A DNA stretch of 64,000 nucleotides from JACOWB01 sp964373665 (GTDB lineage Archaea; Aenigmatarchaeota; Aenigmatarchaeia; CG10238-14; SCSR01): the NCBI GenBank assembly GCA_964373665.1, contig CAYJVM010000001.1, forward strand, positions 109,723 through 173,722, read 5' to 3'. The translations under genes and the position numbers were made by a program. Shown here piece after piece: positions 15,963 to 26,100 of this stretch. Below the pieces are notes generated by a model. It was not told the origin of the DNA, made no database searches, and saw only the letters and a program-made list of their open reading frames with translations. Position 1 is the stretch's first letter, and the number at the start of each line of letters is the position of its first letter.

Positions 15963-16199
15963 ATGGTAAAAGCGATCATAGACATAAATAATGAGACAAA
16001 TAAATTGTTGAATGTTCTCAAGGCCGAGTACGGGCTTAAAGACAAGTCCGAGGCTATCAACAAGATGGCTCATGAGTTCAAGAGATTTGTAAGGGTTGAG
16101 CCGGAAGTCAGACCAGAATACATAAGAAAATTGAAGAGGATTCAAAAACAAAAAAGAATAAGGGTAGACGATTTCGCCAAAGAATTCGGATTGAAATAG
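15963..16199 (+). CDS. relB: RelB-type antitoxin (DUF2683)
   Basis: The N-terminus MVKAIIDINNETNKLLNVLK with LKDKSEAINKMAHEF is the DUF2683 antitoxin pattern, a ribbon-helix-helix DNA-binding start followed by a basic toxin-binding tail. The RelE toxin starts at the base after its stop, so they form one unit. An ACATTTAAATG TATA-like element lies about 30 nt upstream; autoregulation is expected for the family. Confidence 0.85.
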   Translation: MVKAIIDINNETNKLLNVLKAEYGLKDKSEAINKMAHEFKRFVRVEPEVRPEYIRKLKRIQKQKRIRVDDFAKEFGLK

Positions 16200-16460
16200 A
16201 TGTATTTACTAGACTTGAGGGACAAAGTAAAAGAAAAATTCCATAAAATGGAGAAGAAAGAAAAGAAACAACTGGCTATAATAAATAAGAAGGTCCTACA
16301 GATAAGAGAGGATCCACACAGATTCAAACCGTTAAGCAACGTGATGAAAAGGATAAGAAGGGTTCATATAGACAAGAGCTTTGTGCTCACATATTCAATC
16401 GATGAGGCAAACAAAACTGTAATTCTTGAAGACTATGACCACCATGATAATATATATTGA
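16200..16460 (+). CDS. relE: RelE/ParE-type toxin
   Basis: This 86-residue RelE-fold mRNA interferase or gyrase poison has REDPHRFKPLSNVMKRIRRVHI and the C-terminal LEDYDHHDNIY, which is typical of archaeal RelE. Basic residues for RNA binding (KRIRRVHIDKS) are in place. It directly abuts its antitoxin gene. Confidence 0.88.
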   Translation: MYLLDLRDKVKEKFHKMEKKEKKQLAIINKKVLQIREDPHRFKPLSNVMKRIRRVHIDKSFVLTYSIDEANKTVILEDYDHHDNIY

Positions 16461-16478
16461 AAGCAAGACAAAATTCGT

Positions 16479-17471
16479 ATGTTGTTTATGATAGTAAATG
16501 ATATCACATATGGGAAGTTTGAAATTGACGGTGTCTTGGAAGAGCTGGTGAAATCCAAACCCCTACAAAGGCTCAAGAAAGTTCAGCAGTATGGAATACC
16601 TCCGGAATTCTACACATTTCCAGGATTTTCCCGATATGACCATTCAATAGGCGTCATGCTTCTGCTGAAGAAGCTGAATGCAAGTGTCGAAGAGCAAGCC
16701 ACTGGTCTGTTGCATGACGTCTCACACACGGCGTTTTCGCATGTTGTGGATTGGGTGTTAAACAATAGGCTTAAAGAAGATTACCATGATTCGATACAAA
16801 AGGACGTTGTCATGACATCTGGAATAGGGGACATTCTTGTAGAATTTGGTTTGAAAGTAGATAGGATAACTGACAAAATGAATTTCTCCCTTCTTGAGAG
16901 GGACGAACCTGATTTGTGCGCTGACAGAGTTGATTATGCCCTGAAAGAGTTCCACTATTGGGCCGATCCGATGAACGTAAAGACTTTCGTAGATAATCTA
17001 ACATCAGTTGGAAACAAGATAGTGTTCAAATCCAAAAATGTCGCAGAAATGTTTGGCAAGAGCTTCATGAAGTGCCAAAATGAGCATTGGGGAGGAGCGC
17101 AAGCCACAGTTAGATATCAATTGTTTTCAAAAGTATTGCTCATAGCACTGGAAAACGGCATAATAAAAATGGAAGATTTGAATAACGATGACGATTTTGT
17201 GATGAAAAAATTAGTCAAATCTAACGAGGTGCGAATCAAGAGAATATTTAAGATTCTATCAAGCGACCTTAAGATCGAAATTGATGAAAAGACACCCCAA
17301 TTGAAATTAAGGAAAAAGTTTAGATATGTTGATCCGTGGTACATGGAAAACAATGAAGTTTATAGGTTGAGCGAACAAGACGAAGAATATGAAAATTTCT
17401 TGGAGATGAATAGAGAATTAAATAAAAGGGGGATTAACGTTAGGCTGTCTGTTTCCATAGAAAATCTTTGA
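16479..17471 (+). CDS. HD-domain phosphohydrolase (dGTPase/SAMHD1-like)
   Basis: The protein shows metal-binding RYDHSIGV near residue 52 and LLHDVSHTAFSHVVDWVL near residue 77, the H...HD pair of HD phosphohydrolases. CADRVDYALKEF near residue 146 is a third helix typical of the dNTPase group. At 330 residues it is close to archaeal SAMHD1-like enzymes that split dNTPs or other nucleotides. It follows RelE by 18 nt and may be read from the same promoter; an ATG at 16488 is an alternative start. Confidence 0.85.
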   Translation: MLFMIVNDITYGKFEIDGVLEELVKSKPLQRLKKVQQYGIPPEFYTFPGFSRYDHSIGVMLLLKKLNASVEEQATGLLHDVSHTAFSHVVDWVLNNRLKEDYHDSIQKDVVMTSGIGDILVEFGLKVDRITDKMNFSLLERDEPDLCADRVDYALKEFHYWADPMNVKTFVDNLTSVGNKIVFKSKNVAEMFGKSFMKCQNEHWGGAQATVRYQLFSKVLLIALENGIIKMEDLNNDDDFVMKKLVKSNEVRIKRIFKILSSDLKIEIDEKTPQLKLRKKFRYVDPWYMENNEVYRLSEQDEEYENFLEMNRELNKRGINVRLSVSIENL

Positions 17472-17526
17472 ATTTGTCGTGGTGTTTAACGCCTGTAATT
17501 GTCATTTAACTAATTATCCAATCAAT

Positions 17527-18099
17527 TCATTTCCATCGAAAATCTTTGAAGATCTTACTCTCGTCCGACCCTTCCTGATTCTGATATTTCTCATCACCTC
17601 TTTTTCCATACGCCCTTTCCGGTGCGGATGTCAGTTTCGCAAGAGTAAGCTTTGCCACCCTCATTCCGGGATAAAGGGCAACAGGCATCTTTCCTATGTT
17701 GGCGATCTCCAAAACCAATATGCCTTCCCAACCAGGATTTATCCCTGCGGATGTTGTGTGCACGCTTATTCCCAATCTACCCAAGCTCGACCGCCCGTCA
17801 ATCAACCCCACCAGCTCCTCCGGTATTTTTATGTATTCCTTTACTGACGCAAGCACGAACTCGTCAGGGTGTATGATGAACGGCTTGTTGTCGTCTATAG
17901 TGACAAGCTCCGTATAATTCTCCAGGGGCTGCTTAGGGTCTATGTACGGCACTGAGATGACTTTGAATATTCGGAACTCGTTTCCAAGGCGCAGATCTAT
18001 ACCAGAAGGCTGTATCTGCGTGTCAGCGTCTTCCATGTTGTCTATCCTAAGCTTTCCGGAAGAAATGCATTCCTTGATGTCCCTGTCCGAAAGAATCAT
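17527..18099 (-). CDS. dcd: dCTP deaminase
   Basis: It deaminates dCTP to dUTP on the way to dTMP. The 190-residue protein has IQPSGIDLRLGNEF near residue 32, the catalytic block DGRSSLGRLGISVHTTSAG near residues 102-120, and PGWEGILVLEIANIG with the conserved Glu. These are hallmarks of Dcd. It is the last gene of the minus-strand run from the glycosyltransferase, 30 nt after the HAD gene, though its role fits the dNTP genes on the other side. Confidence 0.93.
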   Translation of the reverse strand: MILSDRDIKECISSGKLRIDNMEDADTQIQPSGIDLRLGNEFRIFKVISVPYIDPKQPLENYTELVTIDDNKPFIIHPDEFVLASVKEYIKIPEELVGLIDGRSSLGRLGISVHTTSAGINPGWEGILVLEIANIGKMPVALYPGMRVAKLTLAKLTSAPERAYGKRGDEKYQNQEGSDESKIFKDFRWK

Positions 18100-18129
18100 T
18101 CGAATCTAATTATAGTTAAACAATAATGC

Positions 18130-18789
18130 TTAAATTCTATCCTCGAATGCATTGTTCACAAAGTCCGGAGTAATTTCCCTTACAGAGTTCACAACGAAAT
18201 CAGCATTCTCCATAGGTTTTCCATCGCGGGAAATTGCGACCACCTTTATTCCAGCATTCTTCGCAGACAAAATTCCAGTTGCAGAATCTTCCACCGCTAT
18301 AGCATGATCATTTGAGACACCTAGACCCTCCAGGCACTTGACATACAAACCCGGATCAGGCTTTTTGTAGTCAAAGTCTGTTATCGATGAAATGAAATCG
18401 AAAAACTTGTAGAGACCATAGTATTCCAATGTCTTTTGGATTATGTCTTTCTGGCTGCCGGAGCATATTGCCAGTGAGAATCCCGCATTTTTAAGGGAAG
18501 CTATAACATCTCTTACGCCGTCGAAGGGTTTTGAATACTTGGGTATATCCGCAAGAAAAGCACCACGCCTCTTCTTCACAAGTCCTTTGATGTCAAGCGA
18601 CTGCAATTTATACTCATCCCGAATGGATTCGAGGAATTGAGTTGTTGTCCTGCCTATCTTGAACTTGATGTCGCCATCCTTCAAGTAAATGTTTTGCCCG
18701 GCCATCTCTTCCCTGAAGAACTCGAACATCGCCACTTCCGTGTTCACAATAGTGCCGTCAAAGTCGAAAATCACAGCTCGCTGCATCAT
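18130..18789 (-). CDS. HAD-superfamily phosphatase / beta-phosphoglucomutase-like
   Basis: DFDGTIVNTEVAMFEFF near residue 9 gives the HAD nucleophile Asp9 and Asp11. A helical cap follows, then CSGSQKDIIQKTLEYYG (motif II), KKPDPGLYVKCLEGLGV (motif III Lys) and VEDSATGILSAKNAG (motif IV). The cap type is that of beta-phosphoglucomutase and sugar-phosphate phosphatases. In this operon it could dephosphorylate a glucosyl-phosphoglycerate or a sugar phosphate; this is an inference. Confidence 0.88.
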   Translation of the reverse strand: MMQRAVIFDFDGTIVNTEVAMFEFFREEMAGQNIYLKDGDIKFKIGRTTTQFLESIRDEYKLQSLDIKGLVKKRRGAFLADIPKYSKPFDGVRDVIASLKNAGFSLAICSGSQKDIIQKTLEYYGLYKFFDFISSITDFDYKKPDPGLYVKCLEGLGVSNDHAIAVEDSATGILSAKNAGIKVVAISRDGKPMENADFVVNSVREITPDFVNNAFEDRI

Positions 18790-18811
18790 ATCATATTAAA
18801 GAGGAATGGTT

Positions 18812-19765
18812 TTAAAGTTCGACCAACTTCTCATAGTTGGATGCAAGGGCCAAGGCGCCTAGAGGGACTACGTCTTCTCCTAAATTTGTTATCTCGACGC
18901 GAGGACTTCGATTGTATGCAATATGCTGCATGTGCTTTTTAATCGGGTTCAAAATAAAGTCCTTGTTGTTCACTGCGACGCTGCCACCAATAGAGATTAA
19001 AGAAACGTCGAAGGCATTGTTGACGGTGGCTATCCCTATAGCGTTCATTATGCCTATCTTCTCCAGTATATGAAGGGCCGTAGTATCCTTTCTGCCGGCG
19101 GCCTCGAATATGATTTCCGACGTAAGGTTATCCACTGAGTTCTTTGTTAGAGAAGATATAATGCTTTTCTTATACAAGTTAGTCCCGAGCAAAAACTTGG
19201 CGTAGTTCGGAATGTTTCTCCCGGAGCAGTATCCTTCCCAGTGGCCAAATCCGCCGCAGCCGCACTGGATATTACCCTCTGAGCTTACCACGACATGGCC
19301 CATTTCTGTGGCATTTCCGTCCTTGCCGAGAATCAGCTTGTTGTTCAAAAGAACTCCGCACCCTATGCCGCTGCTGATTGTCACATAGGCAAGGTCTTTC
19401 TCGTTTTTACCATGGCCATAGAACTTTTCAGCTATAACGCCCGCATCACAATCGTTCACTATATAGACTGGGACTTTGAATTCCTTTTCCAATGGCTTGG
19501 CCAGGTCAAAGTTGTTGTATGGCAGATTAGGAGTGTTCAGAATCCTGCCTTTCTTAACGTCTAATGGACCAACAGCGCCAATGCCTATCGCGGTAAAGTT
19601 CTTTGCTTTCAACGAATTTACCATCTGTATCAGCTGGTCTATAAGCGCTTTCGAGTCTTCGCCAATTATAACCTTCTGCGTAGCCTTTTTCTTTATTTGG
19701 CTGTCGTCCCCATAACATACGCGCAAATTAGTTGCGCCCAAATCGATTCCGATCACAGATTTCAT
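18812..19765 (-). CDS. ROK-family sugar kinase (glucokinase-like)
   Basis: The ATP-binding GIDLGATNLRVC is at residues 5-16, the catalytic IVNDCDAGVIAEKF near residue 103, and the ROK zinc motif CGCGGFGHWEGYCSG near residue 175, preceded by EMGHVVV. These define the ROK group. It likely phosphorylates glucose released by the hydrolase encoded 12 nt upstream. Length 317 is standard. It lies between the hydrolase and the HAD gene. Confidence 0.92.
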   Translation of the reverse strand: MKSVIGIDLGATNLRVCYGDDSQIKKKATQKVIIGEDSKALIDQLIQMVNSLKAKNFTAIGIGAVGPLDVKKGRILNTPNLPYNNFDLAKPLEKEFKVPVYIVNDCDAGVIAEKFYGHGKNEKDLAYVTISSGIGCGVLLNNKLILGKDGNATEMGHVVVSSEGNIQCGCGGFGHWEGYCSGRNIPNYAKFLLGTNLYKKSIISSLTKNSVDNLTSEIIFEAAGRKDTTALHILEKIGIMNAIGIATVNNAFDVSLISIGGSVAVNNKDFILNPIKKHMQHIAYNRSPRVEITNLGEDVVPLGALALASNYEKLVEL

Positions 19766-19777
19766 ATAAACACCAAA

Positions 19778-20944
19778 TTAAGACACTATGCTAAAAGGAT
19801 TTCTTTTATTAATGGCATCCTCAAGCATATTTTCAACAAGAATATTCCACGATGCAAAATTAGGAGCGGCGAGGGACTCTCCTGTCTCAGCATCATAGTT
19901 CTCATGCATACCCCCCGTACTTTCGATATCTTTCAATACTAGATTTGTTATGTTTTCAGCTAACAGAATCGCCTCCTTTTGGAGGCCGTAGTTTATCAGG
20001 CCTTGCATGTAGATGTAGTTTGAAATAATCCATATAGGACCTTGCCAATTCGAAAAGGGCTTTATAATGTTCCTGTTGTTATAGGCAGGATCATTCTTAG
20101 CTAGTGTTCTTATACCGTATTTTGCCCACATAAAATCCTCGGACAGTAGATACCTTCTGATGGTTTCTTTGCCTTCTTCCTCTCCGAGCAGTTTTCCCCA
20201 CAAAGGAACGAACGAAGAATAACCAATCCTTTTAATATGACTCCCATTTTTAGTATCCAAGTTATAGAAAATTTTCTCCTTCCCATCCCACAAATGCTTT
20301 AACATACCATTTCTTACAGATTCGGCAAGTTCCCCGAAAAGCACCTCATCGTCATCCCCTAGAGCAGATGCTATTAATTTCATCGACAGGAATTCCAAAT
20401 ACATGAATGTGTTCAAATCAGCGCCGGCTACAGAAGAATTAGGATAATCCAGGACAGCCACATTGTTGTCCGCACCAGATTCCATACTATCATACCAAAC
20501 TCCCAAGTTATACTTTTTGTTCCACAAATATCTCCTTCTGTACAATACAATTTTTTTAACAGTTGCCCAATGCGGTTTTATCCATGAAAAGTCTTTAAGG
20601 AACTTTGAAGCCAGAAATACACCTTGTGATAAAAAGGGCTTTATATGATTTAATCTCGGGTCATAGCCATTTGGAGTTAAACAACCTGCCACTTTACCAT
20701 CCGCTCCGGCATTTTCTATATAGTTCAGTGCCCAGTTTTTAAGGTAAATGGAATTTCTTGGGTCTCCGACTGAAAGAGCAATCCCCATGAAAAAGCCGTC
20801 CCAATCCCACTGCTCATCATAAGGGCCACCAGGAACAAGGTAGTCGTGTTTTATTTTTCCGCTAGCGGAACGTTTAATTTTGGCTTTCATAGGTTCGATT
20901 ATTAGCTTCATGTTCTTTATCAATTCCACATTCTTAGACTTCAT
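19778..20944 (-). CDS. GH63/GH37-type glycoside hydrolase (glucosylglycerate- or trehalose-like substrate)
   Basis: This 388-residue (alpha/alpha)6-barrel protein has QWDWDGFFMGIAL near residue 45, ESGADN near residue 160, NWQGPIWIISNY near residue 302 and GGMHENYDAETGES near residue 350, the acidic active-site patterns of GH63 and trehalase-like enzymes. It is short and has no signal peptide, so it acts in the cytoplasm. Next to a GpgS-like glycosyltransferase and a ROK kinase, a glucosylglycerate or mannosylglycerate hydrolase is the best guess; trehalase is the alternative. Confidence 0.78.
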   Translation of the reverse strand: MKSKNVELIKNMKLIIEPMKAKIKRSASGKIKHDYLVPGGPYDEQWDWDGFFMGIALSVGDPRNSIYLKNWALNYIENAGADGKVAGCLTPNGYDPRLNHIKPFLSQGVFLASKFLKDFSWIKPHWATVKKIVLYRRRYLWNKKYNLGVWYDSMESGADNNVAVLDYPNSSVAGADLNTFMYLEFLSMKLIASALGDDDEVLFGELAESVRNGMLKHLWDGKEKIFYNLDTKNGSHIKRIGYSSFVPLWGKLLGEEEGKETIRRYLLSEDFMWAKYGIRTLAKNDPAYNNRNIIKPFSNWQGPIWIISNYIYMQGLINYGLQKEAILLAENITNLVLKDIESTGGMHENYDAETGESLAAPNFASWNILVENMLEDAINKRNPFSIVS

Positions 20945-20956
20945 TACTACTGCCTC

Positions 20957-22417
20957 TCAACTTTTGACGGAATGTCTTACGCTTTCCCAATCTACGACAT
21001 CCAGTGCTCTCAGCATTTCCATGCTTGGAAGAACATAGTCAGATGTGACATCAACTAGGACATTTCCGTGGTGGTCATTCGGATTCGGGACTGAAATGCT
21101 TCTTATTCTGCCACCATATCGGCCGTTAAAATCGCTAATATCATCCTCTTTCCATTCGTGGAATAGTCGTCCTCTCCTTTCAATCTGCCTTGATATATCG
21201 GTCAGAAATAGTGCGCAGTTGGTTATTAGCGCATACTCTCTGTCTCTTGGGCTGTAATAGTTTTCTATCTTTGGATTCGGATTGGCCGTTTGCATGAAGT
21301 ATCTTGCACCACCTCGGACATCTACGCCTGTCAAGTAAACATCTATGCCAGTTTCAACCCCCATTCCAGTGGCCAAATGCATATGTCGAGTCAAATCTAC
21401 AACACCATCCCCAACTGTTAACTTACCCGATAACAAACGCTCACCGCTTAAAGGCCAACCAAGTGTTCCCAAAAGGGTCGTAAGTTTAACCATATCATCG
21501 TCTTCCGAGCTGGCGCATATCAGGTTATTTGCGGCGAACCAAGGCTCGTTGTTCCTGCCTTCACCAGTTTTCAACAAATTAACACCATGAACGTCTCCTA
21601 CTGGATATGCTAGTGGTATCGCCAAATGCTCCAATGCATGATATTCGGGATGTTGGCCGTTTCTTCGCGAGTGACCTGGATTTACTATGTCAGTATCATG
21701 CATAACCAAGGATGTGTCATATAGATTCATTGTGGATTCGAGTGCAACAAGACCTGCGTATACAGTCATGCCTTTCGAGCCTCTTGGAGGTACGGGAAAC
21801 TTTGGAGGTACAATCTCCAACCTTTTCAACTGTGCCCAATCAACATACCTCAAAACTTCTTTCTGGTCCGCGACTCTTGCACCTGTTCTTCTAGCCTCAT
21901 AAGTGGCGGCTTCTTGTGTTCCAGCGTCAATTGCCAAGACATTTTCGATGCCTACAAGTTCTCCAGCGTATCTTATTACATCGGCGATCGTATTTGACTC
22001 CCCCGCAAAAGGCAGAAGCACTCTTACAGAACGCGATCTAAGCGTGTCTCTCGCCCTTTCAATAATGAAATCGTTGTTTCCGTCAAAAATGTCCACATTA
22101 TATCTCCCACCATTATCAGATACAGGGGAATTATAAATTCCACAAGAAGCCAAGGATTCCCTAACGGAGACCAATTCCTCCGGACCTGTGGTGTGGTAGA
22201 CTGGTCTTCCCTCTTGACTCGTATCTATGTAAATGCCGCCTTGGTGATTTCCTCTTCTATAGTCTACCAAAGCTTGCAACCATCTGCCTAGTTCAGAAGG
22301 AGGATTTTCATAAGGCGCAAAACCTTTATGAGAATCAAAGAAGCGCCTTTCGCTAGATGTCATAAGAGGGACACCCGAATAAGATTTATTTACCATGTAA
22401 TTTTGTTTACTCAACAT
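20957..22417 (-). CDS. GT-A glycosyltransferase (GpgS/MpgS-like)
   Basis: The central part has VRVLLPFAGESNTIADVI near residue 130 and NVLAIDAGTQEAATYEARR near residue 160, the nucleotide-sugar binding start of glucosyl-3-phosphoglycerate synthases. It also has MHDTDIVNP (DxD metal site) near residue 242 and GEGRNNEPWFAANNLI near residue 290, recalling their acceptor loop. About 120 extra residues at the N-terminus are not recognised. A TATA box is at 22444-22453, so the gene starts its own operon with the hydrolase 12 nt downstream. Confidence 0.65.
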   Translation of the reverse strand: MLSKQNYMVNKSYSGVPLMTSSERRFFDSHKGFAPYENPPSELGRWLQALVDYRRGNHQGGIYIDTSQEGRPVYHTTGPEELVSVRESLASCGIYNSPVSDNGGRYNVDIFDGNNDFIIERARDTLRSRSVRVLLPFAGESNTIADVIRYAGELVGIENVLAIDAGTQEAATYEARRTGARVADQKEVLRYVDWAQLKRLEIVPPKFPVPPRGSKGMTVYAGLVALESTMNLYDTSLVMHDTDIVNPGHSRRNGQHPEYHALEHLAIPLAYPVGDVHGVNLLKTGEGRNNEPWFAANNLICASSEDDDMVKLTTLLGTLGWPLSGERLLSGKLTVGDGVVDLTRHMHLATGMGVETGIDVYLTGVDVRGGARYFMQTANPNPKIENYYSPRDREYALITNCALFLTDISRQIERRGRLFHEWKEDDISDFNGRYGGRIRSISVPNPNDHHGNVLVDVTSDYVLPSMEMLRALDVVDWESVRHSVKS

Positions 22418-22443
22418 TCAATAAAAATCCGACCTAAAGACAG

Positions 22444-22453
22444 TTTTATATAG
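22444..22453 (-). promoter_or_regulatory. TATA box for the glycosyltransferase operon
   Basis: On the minus strand the sequence CTATATAAAA lies 27-36 nt before the ATG at 22417, the usual archaeal distance for a short-leader transcript. It splits the operon 22417-17527 from the upstream minus-strand genes ending at 22537. Confidence 0.6.
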
Positions 22454-22536
22454 TGGCATAAGTACGACTGAAACACGGCTTAGAACAGCCTAATACAGAA
22501 AAAATAGGTTTTAATCCTAAAAGATGAATTTTAGCA

Positions 22537-23184
22537 TCATGGATTAATTTCCCGCAAAACTGTCCTGGCGGCTTCAAGAAAATTGTTCACTATGTAAGCC
22601 CTTCCTGCATTTTCATGAATTCTAAACGTCCTTGCATAGTCTCTTCTATTTCTACCATTGTAAATCAAAATGCCGCTACCGTTGGCATTTAACCCAGTCT
22701 CAACATCTGTAGACCTATCGCCTATAAAGTAGACTTGCAACTCATCCAACGGATAGCCCAAATCTTTTGCGGCTTGTTCAAGCATGCTATTCCGTGGTTT
22801 TCGTGTGTGATTCTCTGTTACATAATCCTCATTGTATGGAACACCCCTCCTTCGCCATCTTTCAGCATATCTATGGCTTACTTGCGGTGCATAGTACCAG
22901 CCATCAATTTGCACTCCATTTTCTCTGAGCATAGAATCCAGATGTGCGTTTACTTTTCTAACCCGTTCCTCTGTAAGAACGCCTCTTGCGACGCCCGACT
23001 GGTTCGTAGCCACAACAAGTCTTATCCTTTCATCCCCTTTCAATACTTTTAATCCATCAACAACTCCATCGCACAGTGCTAAATTATCCCGCCAGTCGTC
23101 ATCCTTTCCAAAAAAGCCGTTAGTATCGTCGTAATGCAGTGTATTGTCTCTGTCCAGGCCAACTAAAATTATAGGACTGTCCAT
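22537..23184 (-). CDS. HAD-IIIA phosphatase, GmhB/HisB-N-like
   Basis: GLDRDNTLHYDDTNGFFG near residue 9 gives the HAD motif I Asp11 and Asp13. VVATNQSGVARGVLTEERV near residue 56 is the GmhB/HisB signature, then KPRNSMLEQAAKDLGYPL and YFIGDRSTDVETGLNANGSG (motifs III and IV). GmhB enzymes dephosphorylate heptose or similar sugar bisphosphates. The zinc-binding cysteines of bacterial GmhB are not evident, so the substrate is open. It is last in the 29627-22537 operon. Confidence 0.85.
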   Translation of the reverse strand: MDSPIILVGLDRDNTLHYDDTNGFFGKDDDWRDNLALCDGVVDGLKVLKGDERIRLVVATNQSGVARGVLTEERVRKVNAHLDSMLRENGVQIDGWYYAPQVSHRYAERWRRRGVPYNEDYVTENHTRKPRNSMLEQAAKDLGYPLDELQVYFIGDRSTDVETGLNANGSGILIYNGRNRRDYARTFRIHENAGRAYIVNNFLEAARTVLREINP

Positions 23185-23192
23185 ACAAACAC

Positions 23193-26100
23193 TTATGCCG
23201 CATCTATGTCAGGTGCTCTTCCCCTATTCTGCTCAAGATACTTCATCAGTGCAGGTATGTGCTCAGGGGATATGCCTATGCCCGTCTGCCTTCCCATCTG
23301 GCTGTAAGCTTGCCTAACTTCAGTCTCAAGTCTATTCAAATATCTCACGCCATATTTGTCAAAGCCGAAATCGAATTGAATTATCTTTCCGCTGTCGTCG
23401 AAATAGGCAGGAGTGTGTTCAAACCTTCCTTCATGCTTCTCCTTGATTTCGGATGGTATCTGGCTGTCCAGTACGCCTACATTGCAGTAAATCATTGTAG
23501 GTCCATCAATGCTGTATGCAGAGAATGGCCACACCTTGCCGCTTCTAGTTCTGTCGCCTCTTATTATAAGCGGCATTAGAGCAGTGTTCCATAGTTGGAA
23601 GGAATAAGGAACCTTTTGCTCTCCTTCCTTCAAAGTAGATCTGTAAACGTCAACGGTTCTTTGGAACTCCTTGTTTCCTCTTAATTTTGCCATGTCTTCT
23701 TCTGTCTTTCCTGCATGAGAATAATCCACATCAGTGAATCCTAAAGCGTCGTTAATCGCGACTACTTGATTCAAGTAGCCTTGGTATGCATCAGGATATC
23801 TTGCGGCTCTGTCCGTAGAGTCTCTTGCAACCAGATTCTTGGTTCCGTCTACAACTAGTATAACAGGTTGGTCGTTTGCTATTCTTGTTCTGTAACCTTT
23901 GAAAAGCCCGCTGTTTAAGACCTCTTTGTTGTTATGGCTTTCGGTCGACCCGACTTTAACTCCGATTATATAATCGACCCCCAGTGTATCATCGTCTGTT
24001 AGGGGCGCCACTGGAAGATACCCATAGCTTAGGTTCGGTGCGATAACTACATCCATACCAAGTTCTTGCGCTCTTACCTTTACACTTCTAACATAATCTT
24101 CAAGCAGCCGCACCTCGTATGCTGCACATTCGACTTCGAACTTGGAAAGCGCGTCGAAAGGTTCGACATCCGAATCTATGCTGAAAATCGTTTCGTACGC
24201 GGTGTATGTGATGTGGTTTTTCAAAAATCTTTTCACTTTCTCGTGGTCTACTATGTCCCTGAATCTCGTGTATTCAAGGTTCCTATGTAGCTCGTTTTCC
24301 GGATCGAAGTTTCCTTCTCCAAATCCATTTAGTTCAGTTTTCCAGTCGGCAACAATTTTCCTCGGACTTTCTGCAGCCGACAAGCTGTGCATCAAATAAG
24401 TCGTGGGGATAATACCTTTTCTTTCCATTGATACAAAATATCTATGCAAGTCTCTGAATGTAGAGGCGCCAGTTTCCACTTCCCCGAACAGCTCTTCCCA
24501 TCCGTCCAATGTGGAAAGTTCGTATGCTGTCCTGATGGCAGTTTTTGGCCTCTCGGACATATAGCCTTGGTAATGCTCGAATGCTGCCTCATGGACGCGC
24601 AGACTTGAAACAAACTTGCCGAGAACATTAGTTTCATACGGATCCAAACCGTTTCTTAGAGCCTCTCTCACAAAAAGGTTGGTTGTCTGCTGACTAGCAC
24701 CTTCAGTTGCGGCTACCAAGTTGCGAATGCTGGACGTTGCTGGATAGTTATCGAATGGGAAAATCCTCGCTACTTCCTCGTCACCAAGCGCCCTTAAATA
24801 CGGCAACATATAACTTCTCGCTGAAGGTTTTTCCATCACCGCATGTATAACTTTCTGCTGCTCCTTTCTAACTTGTTCTTCAAACCTTTCTGGGTACGCA
24901 ATATCTCCGACATCCGTTAGAAACGCTTCAAATTCTCTGAGCTCCTGTAGAAATGTCGGAAATCTATAGCTATGGTCTGTGATTAGCTTGTATCTGCGGT
25001 TTCCTATCATACCTCTGACATTAAAGCCGAACTGACCATTCCAATATTCTTGAACTCTCTCAGATCCTATTTCCCTTAAATAATCGAACGCCCACTCGCT
25101 GATCGGCTCCATGCTCCCGCCGAAATGTAAAATGCTATTGGCCTCGTCCATTACGGCCTCTGGATTTCTAGACCCTTGCGCTATACTTTCAACTTCTTCC
25201 ATATACTCTGCAATACCTCGCAAGTGGTTAGCAACAGCTTCAACTCCAGAAAACCCTTCAATGCCGTAAGCAATTTTTTGATCAAACATATCGCCATATT
25301 TTCTTATGACAGGCAGTTTGTCTTCCAACCCGAGTGAAGATGCAATTGCAGTCACTACACGGTCTCTGGTTGAATCCTTCTCTTCATCTGGAACATAAGT
25401 TGCATACGGCAGCAAATTCACTGCCAGCCCCAATGCAAAATACCTTTCCCTATCACTGCCATGAGTCATATAGTGCGATGCCATATTGAAAAGCGCCTCT
25501 CTGAATCCTGGGTTGTAACTGGGGTAATCCCAGTGGCTATCGTCGCGAATTACAGCACCTTCCTTAACCATTCGGACAGCATCCATCATGCCAGGCACCT
25601 TCAAGCCTTCAAGATATTTCAACTCTTCTCCATTCAACGAACCGATGAATTCTTCTGCCTTGCCTGAAAACGGCGCCCTAGTCCACTGCCACCTCCCTCT
25701 CCAGAGATTCATCACCGCATAAGGCAGATGCTCGCCTTGTTTGAATCGGTAAACTTTGTAACCTAACCTGCCGAATTCATCCCCTATGTGCTCACCTGAT
25801 GCGGGTGGTACAACAAGCAGTCTGCTCCAAAGCTCTTCAAGTACATACCTATCGAATCCGGCAAGAGCATCTTCGCCGAACAATGCCTTCATTTGATCGT
25901 CAGATCTAGCAACTTCCCAGCTGTCAATGTCAAGAGAATTCACATCGACAGGTGTACCTACCCTTTGTTTAAGTTTGTCGTATCGGCTGGTAAATTCTAC
26001 ACCAGGATCATATCTGGACATCTTATAGGTTTGCCTTAGCAAACTTACAACATCTGCGAGGCTTTCCGGTATTTCTACCCTATGTGAAAATCTGTATAAC

